Below the pieces are notes generated by a model that worked only from the letters and a program-made list of their open reading frames with translations, did not search any database and had not been told where the DNA came from. Shown here piece by piece: positions 1 through 5,287 of a stretch of DNA of 9,684 nucleotides. The stretch spans positions 1 through 9,684 of the forward strand of contig JAUICS010000028.1 in NCBI GenBank assembly GCA_030427765.1. Direction: 5' to 3'. The position numbers and the translations under genes were made by a program. Numbering within the stretch: the first letter of the stretch is position 1; each line of letters opens with the position of its first letter. Source of the stretch: Alphaproteobacteria bacterium (GTDB lineage Bacteria > Pseudomonadota > Alphaproteobacteria > Micavibrionales > Micavibrionaceae).

Positions 1-170
1 ATACGGCAAAGGCGATCGGCCTGAAACGCTTTGTGTTTGGCGAGCAGAAGAACCCGACAAACGGCAATAACATTCCAGATGCGGATAAGGCATTTCTGGA
101 AGATGTGTTGATGCCGGAAGTCGAGAAGTTTGAAAAACTGATCGGTCAGAAAGTATCACACTGGTCATAG
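1..170 (+). CDS. C-terminal fragment, possible sulfotransferase-family protein
   Basis: An open frame runs from position 3 to a TAG stop at 168-170 and gives about 55 residues; the start lies outside the window. The fragment ends PEVEKFEKLIGQKVSHW. A final helix with a Pro-x-Val-x-x-(hydrophobic)-E-x-(hydrophobic)-(hydrophobic)-G pattern closing on a C-terminal Trp resembles the end of many bacterial P-loop sulfotransferases, which often finish with a 'LEELLGRDLSxW'-like helix. That resemblance is the only basis for the name. The PAPS-binding loop and catalytic residues would lie upstream and cannot be seen. The codon pattern and uninterrupted frame support a real gene end. The function is a weak inference and any other enzyme with a similar terminal helix is possible. 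No obvious intrinsic terminator follows before the next gene. Confidence 0.5.
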   Translation, partial: TAKAIGLKRFVFGEQKNPTNGNNIPDADKAFLEDVLMPEVEKFEKLIGQKVSHWS

Positions 171-323
171 GACCTTACGGTGATTCATAACCGTGACATT
201 CACATATCTTGATTATATTTAAGATTTTGTTTTTATTGTATAAATATCGTTGATGAAATTTGCACGGCATTGAAAACAAGCGTACCATTATTAAGTATTT
301 TTAACAAAATTCAGGAAAAGAAC

Positions 324-878
324 ATGATGTTTAAACCACTTCTATTATCTGTGGCCGTTGCCGCATTAACATTTGCAAGTTGGTCCGTAAATGCACAAGG
401 TGATCGTGGATATGGTGGCCCGGGGGGCGGTCTTCAGCCCGATAATCCTCCTTCTCAAGGTGTAGGAAATGATGGTCGCACAAACTGGATGCCAAAAAAC
501 CGCGGTGGCGGTCAAGGTTATGGAGGGCAACCTCCACAGCAGGGCGGCGGTCAAGGTTATGGAGGGCAACCTCCACAACAAGGTGGCGGTCAAGGCTTCG
601 GCGGACCCGGTGGTGGACGTCAACCGGGTAATCCCCCTTCCCAAGGCGGTGGCAACGATGGCCGCACAAACTGGAAGCCAAATAATCCTGGCGGTGGCAA
701 CGATGGCCGCACAAATTGGAAGCCGAACAATCCTGGCGGCGGAAATGATGGCCGTACAAACTGGAAACCAAACAATTCTGGCGGCAATAATCAAGGCACC
801 GTATCACGCGGAGGTCCTCAAGGTGGGCCAAGTGCTGGAAACCGTGGAGGCGGCGGTGGCCAACCACCGAGGCGTTAA
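324..878 (+). CDS. Exported glycine-rich tandem-repeat protein, function unknown
   Basis: This encodes 184 residues from the ATG at 324. That start is chosen because AGGA at 313-316 sits 7 bases upstream and because translation then opens directly with a signal peptide: MMFK, a hydrophobic core (LLLSVAVAALTFA) and a probable signal peptidase I site after SVNA. An in-frame upstream ATG at 270 would add 18 residues with no ribosome site and would bury the signal peptide. The mature protein is almost entirely low complexity: a 13-residue unit GGGQGYGGQPPQQ (two copies plus a partial third), then a 15-residue unit GGGNDGRTNWKPNNP (three copies plus a divergent earlier copy, GVGNDGRTNWMPKNR), then a Gly/Pro/Arg tail ending QPPRR. 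No enzymatic domain or cysteine is visible. The composition suggests a disordered surface, matrix or cell-envelope protein, but this is inference. It is monocistronic, with a terminator directly downstream. Confidence 0.8.
   Translation: MMFKPLLLSVAVAALTFASWSVNAQGDRGYGGPGGGLQPDNPPSQGVGNDGRTNWMPKNRGGGQGYGGQPPQQGGGQGYGGQPPQQGGGQGFGGPGGGRQPGNPPSQGGGNDGRTNWKPNNPGGGNDGRTNWKPNNPGGGNDGRTNWKPNNSGGNNQGTVSRGGPQGGPSAGNRGGGGGQPPRR
459..503 (+). repeat. Divergent first copy of the 45-bp NDGRTNW repeat
   Basis: The 45 bases encode GVGNDGRTNWMPKNR and align codon for codon with the three copies at 645-779. The copy is separated from them by the 39-bp repeat array, so the two repeat families are interleaved. 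The NDGRTNW core is unchanged while the flanks (Val, Met, Lys, Arg) differ, which suggests that the core is the constrained part. Confidence 0.8.
504..620 (+). repeat. 39-bp in-frame tandem repeat, GGGQGYGGQPPQQ
   Basis: Two full units (504-542 and 543-581) encode identical 13-residue peptides and differ at only a few third-codon positions (for example CAGCAG against CAACAA). A third unit starts at 582 with GGGQGFGG and then diverges into PGGGRQ. Near identity at the DNA level points to recent duplication by slippage or unequal recombination. Confidence 0.9.
645..779 (+). repeat. 45-bp in-frame tandem repeat, GGGNDGRTNWKPNN(P/S)
   Basis: Three contiguous units lie at 645-689, 690-734 and 735-779. 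The encoded peptides are identical apart from the last residue of the third unit (Ser for Pro). DNA differences are mostly synonymous (GGC/GGT/GGA, CGC/CGT, AAG/AAA). This suggests both recent expansion and selection on the peptide. Confidence 0.92.
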
Positions 879-903
879 TCGAACCGGTCTTTATCAGAAT
901 AAA

Positions 904-935
904 AAAACAGGGCTTATAAAGGCCCTGTTTTCTAT
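904..935 (+). terminator. Intrinsic terminator of the glycine-rich protein gene
   Basis: A perfect 10-bp stem pairs AAAACAGGGC (904-913) with GCCCTGTTTT (922-931) across an 8-base loop. The T run of the right arm continues as TTTTCTATTT. It starts 26 bases after the stop at 878, so it closes the transcription unit. The A-rich left side could also allow it to act on the opposite strand. Confidence 0.9.
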
Positions 936-1188
936 TTAGGAGTGGTGGTTGTAAATCACTAAGACCATATTGCTATCTCGTGTGTCAAATTTCAAAAATG
1001 AAATGTATTGTATCTATTTGATAAGAAACAAATAAATTGAATTTATGGAGCGGCATGTTTGATTTTCCGTCATTTCGAGTATTTGTTTCTCCTGAGACAC
1101 TTGAATTTCCCGTGAAAGCATCATTCCAAAACCCCATAAACCACAACGTCCACGATGTTTGCTGCAAACTCTAAGATTTTTTTAATTG
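936..1188. other. Non-coding interval between convergent genes
   Basis: I see no supportable gene here. A minus-strand frame of 60 codons (985-1167) lacks a ribosome-binding site, a recognisable domain and any coding-like composition. The stretch is AT-rich, especially at 985-1045. It lies downstream of the glycine-rich gene (plus strand) and of xthA (minus strand), so both neighbours point into it. No tRNA or structured RNA was recognised. Confidence 0.55.
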
Positions 1189-1272
1189 GTCATCCTGTGA
1201 CGTGTTCACAGGATCCATTTATACGTAAGCGCGAACTTAAAATGTGGATCCTATGCCTACGCATAGGATGAC
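1189..1272. repeat. Composite palindromic intergenic element (two hairpins within an inverted repeat)
   Basis: Hairpin 1 is ATCCTGTGA (1192-1200), loop CGTGT, TCACAGGAT (1206-1214). Hairpin 2 is ATCCTATGC (1248-1256), loop CTAC, GCATAGGAT (1261-1269). Both 9-bp stems are perfect. In addition the whole unit is symmetric: GTCATCCT (1189-1196) is the reverse complement of AGGATGAC (1265-1272), and AGGATCCA (1210-1217) of TGGATCCT (1245-1252). About 27 bases of unrelated sequence (1218-1244) separate the halves. This architecture matches the palindromic extragenic repeats (REP/BIME-like, or Rickettsia-type palindromic elements) scattered through many alphaproteobacterial genomes. Membership of a genomic repeat family cannot be shown from one copy. 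It lies between convergent genes and may also act as a transcription barrier, though neither hairpin is followed by a strong T run. Confidence 0.75.
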
Positions 1273-1362
1273 AAAATCTCAGTGTTCTCTGTGGTTGAAA
1301 AAAATGTCTGGATTGCCGTGCACTCTCTGAATGCTTGCAATGAAGGTGTAGTATTAAAATAA

Positions 1363-2169
1363 CTACACATCAATGTCGGCGATTACCGGGACATGGTCGC
1401 TGGTTTTGGTCCAGTCGCGTACGTCGGTACGGATTTTTTGTCCTTTGATGCCATCGGCCAGAGGCGGGGTAACCCAGATGTGGTCAAGGCGGCGGCCGCG
1501 GTTCGATTTTTTCCAGTCTTTATTCCGGTACGACCACCATGTGTAGCATTTTTCATCCTCCGGCACGAAATGGCGGGTGCAGTCCGTCCAGTTTAAAGAC
1601 GATTGCATTTTCTCAAGCCGCGTCACTTCATCCGGCGTATGCGATACAACATTCAGCAATTGTTTATGCGACCATACATCGTGTTCCAGCGGCGCAATGT
1701 TAAAATCACCAAGGGCAATCAGTGGCTGGTCCGGTGTGTAATTATCCTTGAACCATCCCGACATTTCATCGACGAAATCAAGCTTATGCTGGAATTTATC
1801 GTTAATAACGGGGTCGGGCTCATACCCGCCTGCTGGTATATACAAGCAATGCACCTCAACCGGCCCATTCGTGTTGGCGGCGGGTAACGTCACGCTGATG
1901 TGGCGGCAATCGGGCCGGCCGACGCGGTCGAACTGGTTTTTGGCATCAAATGGGGTTTTGGACATGATGGCTACGCCGTTGTACCCTTTCATCCCCTGAA
2001 TATGAATATGGCCGTATCCGGCGTCCTGTAACGGGCCGAACGGAAAAAACTCATCCGGCGTTTTTGTTTCCTGAATACAAATCACGTCGGGGTCTTCTTC
2101 TTTGATCAGATCAAGCAAAAGGTTGATACGCAGGCGTATTGAATTCATGTTCCATGTCATAAAACGCAT
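1363..2169 (-). CDS. xthA: Exodeoxyribonuclease III (AP endonuclease, Xth family)
   Basis: The product is a 268-residue Mg2+-dependent endonuclease/exonuclease/phosphatase-fold enzyme. The family cuts DNA at abasic sites during base-excision repair and degrades one strand of duplex DNA 3' to 5'. The catalytic set is complete: Asn7 in TWNMNSIR, Glu34 in CIQETK, Tyr110 in LYIPAGG, Asp155 and Asn157 in GDFN, Asp229 in RRLDHIW and His259 in SDHVPVIADI. Asn7, Glu34, Asp229 and His259 fall at the numbers known for E. coli ExoIII, and total length is also the same, so the start at 2169 is secure. AAGGA at 2180-2184 is a usable ribosome site. It begins 16 bases after the formyltransferase stop and is probably the last gene of the minus-strand cluster. 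E. coli Xth is a stand-alone gene, so linkage to dnaX-ybaB is a local arrangement. Confidence 0.95.
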   Translation of the reverse strand: MRFMTWNMNSIRLRINLLLDLIKEEDPDVICIQETKTPDEFFPFGPLQDAGYGHIHIQGMKGYNGVAIMSKTPFDAKNQFDRVGRPDCRHISVTLPAANTNGPVEVHCLYIPAGGYEPDPVINDKFQHKLDFVDEMSGWFKDNYTPDQPLIALGDFNIAPLEHDVWSHKQLLNVVSHTPDEVTRLEKMQSSLNWTDCTRHFVPEDEKCYTWWSYRNKDWKKSNRGRRLDHIWVTPPLADGIKGQKIRTDVRDWTKTSDHVPVIADIDV

Positions 2170-2185
2170 GTTTTTCCGGTCCTTG

Positions 2186-3013
2186 TTATTTCGGTGAGAA
2201 TTCTTTCAGGCAGATAAAACCGTCTTTTGCCGCAACGGTGACTTCACGGTCGGTAACGGCGGCGATAGTGCTGGGCTGCATATCATGGTCCTCCTGCCAT
2301 AGACTGTAATTGTAAATCCAGTAATCCTGCCCCTGAAGATGGCATAGCCAGCCAATACGGCTAAACGCCCGCCCGATCCTATCAATCTCGCTTACTGGCA
2401 TGTTCCAGTTTACGGTGCGCATATTATCTTCCGGATACGGCCATAAACTGGCTTGTGATGCGTCTTGCGGCGTGGCGGCGTTCCAATGCGTCTCAATGTC
2501 GGAAACGCATTCGGCGAGCAAATGCGGCGCGTGCATGACAATCTTTGAGGATAGTGTTTCCAGATCATCTTCGTCGGACAGGGAAATCGGTTTCTGCATA
2601 AGGATATCACCTTCATCCATCTTATCGGCGAGTTTATGAAGTGTAACACCCGCCGTGTCACGGTGGTTTAACATGACGTGCGGTAGCGGGAATTTTCCCC
2701 GTCCCTTGGGCAGAAGTGTCGGATGAATGTTCATGCCGTAGGCGTTATCAGGTATTGATGGAATTTTATGGATATATGCGGCGGAGATAAAAAGCTCACA
2801 TCCTCGTTTAACCAGAGCATCAATATCGCCCTGTGTCGGTTTTGAAAACGACACGGGGATATTATGTGCCGCGGCAATATTCAGGACCTTGGCATTGTGA
2901 TCGAATTTACCATCGGTAAAAAACGTGAAAATCTGCACGGGTTTATGCCCATCCTGCATCAATTGCTCAAGGCACGATACAAGGATGTCATAACCGAAAT
3001 AGGCAAATTTCAT
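2186..3013 (-). CDS. Formyltransferase-family protein (Fmt-like fold, substrate unknown)
   Basis: The product is 275 residues. Residues 1 to about 165 form a formyl_transferase domain that in this family moves a formyl group from 10-formyl-tetrahydrofolate to an amine. The catalytic triad is intact: Asn95 and His97 in GMNIHPTLLP and Asp133 in ADKMDEGDIL, with the same spacing (2 and 36) as Asn106/His108/Asp144 of E. coli methionyl-tRNA formyltransferase. The segment after the triad reads KGRGKFPLP instead of the RGAAPI-type segment of Fmt, and the protein is shorter than Fmt (about 310). It is therefore probably not the housekeeping Fmt but a relative acting on another amine, such as a sugar nucleotide or small metabolite. 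Residues about 185-275 could be a small C-terminal beta domain (YWIYNYSLW, GFICLKEF). It lies between ybaB and xthA with short gaps (28 and 16 bases). No clear ribosome-binding site precedes it, so translation may depend on the upstream gene. The substrate cannot be inferred here. Confidence 0.85.
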   Translation of the reverse strand: MKFAYFGYDILVSCLEQLMQDGHKPVQIFTFFTDGKFDHNAKVLNIAAAHNIPVSFSKPTQGDIDALVKRGCELFISAAYIHKIPSIPDNAYGMNIHPTLLPKGRGKFPLPHVMLNHRDTAGVTLHKLADKMDEGDILMQKPISLSDEDDLETLSSKIVMHAPHLLAECVSDIETHWNAATPQDASQASLWPYPEDNMRTVNWNMPVSEIDRIGRAFSRIGWLCHLQGQDYWIYNYSLWQEDHDMQPSTIAAVTDREVTVAAKDGFICLKEFSPK

Positions 3014-3041
3014 AGGTAAACGGGTGTTTTGCTGCCGTGAA

Positions 3042-3368
3042 TTAGAACGGCAATTGCATATTTGTCGGAAGACCCATGTCTTCCATCATTTTGCGTGTTT
3101 CTTCCGCCATTAACTGGTCACCCTTTGCGCGGGCATCATTACACGCTGCAATAATAAGGTCTTCCAGCATTTCTTTTTCTGCCGGGTTAATTGCAGATTC
3201 CTGAATTTGGATGTCTTCCAATGTTCCTTTACATGCCATTTGAACGACAACAACACCGCCGCCGGCTGTCCCTTCAACGACCATATTCCCGATTTTTTCC
3301 TGCATTTGCTTAAGACGCTCTTGCATTTCTTGTGCTTGACGCATCATTTGTTGGACGTTGATATTCAT
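3042..3368 (-). CDS. ybaB: YbaB/EbfC family nucleoid-associated DNA-binding protein
   Basis: The product is 108 residues, the normal size for the family. An N-terminal helix rich in Met, Gln, Lys and Glu (QQMMRQAQEMQERLKQMQEK, residues 6-25) forms the coiled part of the dimer. It is followed by the conserved strands VEGTAGGGVVVVQMACKG and the C-terminal LEDLIIAACNDARAK helix. YbaB/EbfC proteins bind DNA as homodimers with tweezer-like arms and act as nucleoid-associated proteins. The gene overlaps the end of dnaX by 4 bases (ATGA, 3365-3368) and has an AAGGAG ribosome site about 6 bases upstream, inside dnaX, which suggests translational coupling. The dnaX-ybaB pairing is conserved across many bacteria and is usually followed by recR, which is absent here. 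Confidence 0.95.
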   Translation of the reverse strand: MNINVQQMMRQAQEMQERLKQMQEKIGNMVVEGTAGGGVVVVQMACKGTLEDIQIQESAINPAEKEMLEDLIIAACNDARAKGDQLMAEETRKMMEDMGLPTNMQLPF

Positions 3369-5089
3369 GGGGACTCCTTTTTATGTTTGATATCAATCAC
3401 ATTATCTTCATGTTTATCATCATTTTGGTGCGGATTTACAGAAATAATTTTGGCACCCGGAAAATTTTTCATGATATTGGCCACAAGCGGAGTCTGTGCT
3501 ATCCGCGCGAGCGTTGCCTCTTCCTCCATCTTTTTCGATTCGTTCAGCGTCGGTTGACCTTGTTCCGATGAGACACTGACCATCCACCGTGAACCGCATA
3601 AACGCGTCAAAGTCTGGCCAATGCTGTTGGTCAAGTCCGGCGGCGCGTTATCGGCGAGGTTTATATCAAGACGCCCTGTCTTTACCTTTACGGGTCGAAC
3701 ATATTCGCGCATATATTCCGCTATGCGGATTTCACCGCATTGTTCCAGAAAGTCAACAACGTCTTCGATTGTCTGTGGCTCTAGATCGGTGTAGGCAGCG
3801 GGCTGTTTCGCCACCGCGGCGGATGCATATGTCCCCCCGCCGTTGCCGTTGGGCATTCCAGAACCATTGCTATTCGGTGCGGCCGTCATTGAGCCATTAT
3901 TCACGCCATCCTGAACGTGTTTCAAAAGCTTGCTCGGGTCCGGTAAATCGGCGGCGTAGATGAGTTTAATCAGGGTCATTTCTACTGCGGCTTGCGGGTT
4001 TGGCGCGATTTGTGTTTCTTCCAGTCCTTTCAGCAGGATTTGCCACGCACGCCCAAGGGACGGAACGGACAGTTTTGATACCAATTCTGTACTATGGTCC
4101 CATACGGCCTTACCCAAATTAAGCTGGTTCGGAATATTCCGTGGCTCCAATGTTTTAATCTTTGTCAGGTTATGAACGGTGTCAAGCAGGTCCTGCATCA
4201 AAATAACCGGATCGGCGCCATCGACATAAAGGTCATCCAGAATGGACAGGGCCTTTGTGGTATCGCCTTGAATCGCGGCATCAAATAGATTGACAATTTT
4301 TCCGCGGTCGGCAAGGCCGAGCATGTTTTGAATATCATCTGCCGTAATGCTTTTATCGCTCTGAACAATGGCTTGGTCAAGCAGGCTAAGACCATCACGG
4401 ACGGACCCGTCGGCGGCGCGTGCGATCATGGCGAGGGCATCATCATCAATCTCCACACCCTCCTTCTCGCAAATGGATTTGTAATGCGCGGCAAGTGTGT
4501 CGGGGTCAACACGGCGCAGATCAAAGCGCTGACAACGGGATAAAACGGTTACGGGAACCTTACGTACTTCGGTTGTTGCGAAGATGAAGATGACATGCTC
4601 CGGCGGTTCTTCGAGTGTCTTTAGCAAGGCATTAAACGCCTGCTTGGACAGCATGTGAACCTCATCGATAATGAAAATCTTGTAACGCGCCGATGTCGGG
4701 GCATAACGTACGCCGTCCAGAATCTCGCGGATGTCATCAACGCCGGTGCGGCTGGCGGCATCCATTTCAAACACATCGGGATGACGGTCTTCGGAAATGG
4801 CCTTACAGATTTTACAGTCGTCGGTTTTTCCTGTCGTCGGGCCGGCAGTGCCGTCCGGACCGGCGTAATTCAATGATTTAGCGATGATACGCGCCGTCGT
4901 TGTTTTTCCAACCCCGCGGACACCGGTCAGCATGAATGCATGGGCGATACGGTTACGCTCAATGGCATTACGCAATGTGCGGACGAGGGCATCCTGTCCA
5001 ATTAATTCGTCAAAGTGCTGTGGCCGGTATTTTCGGGCCAGAACCAGATAGGGTTTTGTGGCGGCAGTATCGTCTTTCGGATTACTCAT
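3365..5089 (-). CDS. dnaX: DNA polymerase III subunit gamma/tau (clamp loader)
   Basis: The product is a 574-residue AAA+ ATPase that loads the beta clamp and couples the polymerase cores to the helicase at the replication fork. Visible motifs are Walker A GVRGVGKT (56-63), Walker B FIIDEVH (139-145), EMDAASRTGVDDIRE (108-122), and the SRC sensor motif at 184-186, followed by the lid and collar domains to about residue 375. A low-complexity Asn/Gly/Ser linker at roughly 390-425 leads to a C-terminal tau region that ends with PLVANIMKNFPGAKIISV (from about 534), a tail typical of alphaproteobacterial DnaX. The zinc module is reduced: only Cys92 and Cys95 (DCKIC) remain, and LNY replaces the usual first LNC ligand. 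No A7-type slippery run was seen, so a separate frameshifted gamma form is not supported. The start at 5089 precedes the conserved KPYLVLARKYRPQ block; its ribosome site is weak (GAAAAG). Confidence 0.96.
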   Translation of the reverse strand: MSNPKDDTAATKPYLVLARKYRPQHFDELIGQDALVRTLRNAIERNRIAHAFMLTGVRGVGKTTTARIIAKSLNYAGPDGTAGPTTGKTDDCKICKAISEDRHPDVFEMDAASRTGVDDIREILDGVRYAPTSARYKIFIIDEVHMLSKQAFNALLKTLEEPPEHVIFIFATTEVRKVPVTVLSRCQRFDLRRVDPDTLAAHYKSICEKEGVEIDDDALAMIARAADGSVRDGLSLLDQAIVQSDKSITADDIQNMLGLADRGKIVNLFDAAIQGDTTKALSILDDLYVDGADPVILMQDLLDTVHNLTKIKTLEPRNIPNQLNLGKAVWDHSTELVSKLSVPSLGRAWQILLKGLEETQIAPNPQAAVEMTLIKLIYAADLPDPSKLLKHVQDGVNNGSMTAAPNSNGSGMPNGNGGGTYASAAVAKQPAAYTDLEPQTIEDVVDFLEQCGEIRIAEYMREYVRPVKVKTGRLDINLADNAPPDLTNSIGQTLTRLCGSRWMVSVSSEQGQPTLNESKKMEEEATLARIAQTPLVANIMKNFPGAKIISVNPHQNDDKHEDNVIDIKHKKESP

Positions 5090-5287
5090 AATTCTTTTCT
5101 ATAGGGTTTTAGATGTAAGTCAAATGTGAAATCGTCTCATTTTAGCGCATTTTTACCCGAAAATTAGCAAATAATTATCTTTCTTAGCGTCTATTAACAG
5201 TAGGGAATTGTAAAAAATTGCAGTTGAAATTGCGGCTGTGATAAAATTTGAGTGGGAAACTATATATAAAATGTATTTCAGGTAAAC
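5090..5287. promoter_or_regulatory. Divergent intergenic promoter region between dnaX and the DotA-like genes
   Basis: This 198-base, strongly AT-rich gap separates dnaX (minus) from the first DotA-like gene (plus), so it must drive at least two divergent units. Toward dnaX I see only imperfect elements: TTGACT (complement of 5118-5123) with TATAGA 14 bases on, too close for a normal sigma-70 site, and a TAAAAT further upstream without a matching -35. The plus-strand candidate is listed separately. No clear operator palindrome was found. Confidence 0.6.
5218..5247 (+). promoter_or_regulatory. Candidate sigma-70 type promoter for the DotA-like operon
   Basis: TTGCAG (5218-5223) and TAAAAT (5242-5247) are separated by 18 bases, and TGA directly before the -10 makes an extended -10. 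Transcription would begin near 5254, leaving a leader of about 35 bases before the GTG at 5288. This is a consensus match by eye in AT-rich DNA, where chance matches are common. Confidence 0.35.

Noticed and set aside
504..779. CRISPR-like array
   Set aside because: The repeats are contiguous, in frame and multiples of three, with no unique spacers, so they are coding repeats.
331..867. Long minus-strand and alternate plus-strand open frames across the glycine-rich gene
   Set aside because: They are shadows created by the GC-rich repeated codons. The plus-strand frame at 324-878 has the signal peptide, ribosome site and terminator; the others have none.
985..1167. Minus-strand open frame of 60 codons in the intergenic region
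   Set aside because: There is no ribosome site and no recognisable domain, and the low-complexity hydrophobic end looks like translated AT-rich spacer.
1346..1368. 7-bp hairpin (GTGTAGT/ACTACAC) overlapping the xthA stop codon, as a terminator
   Set aside because: The stem is AT-rich and short, and no T run follows on the minus strand, so it is not supportable as an intrinsic terminator.
3365..5089. Programmed frameshift producing a gamma form of DnaX
   Set aside because: I found no A-AAA-AAG type slippery run with a following hairpin in the coding strand; the longest A runs are too short or out of phase.
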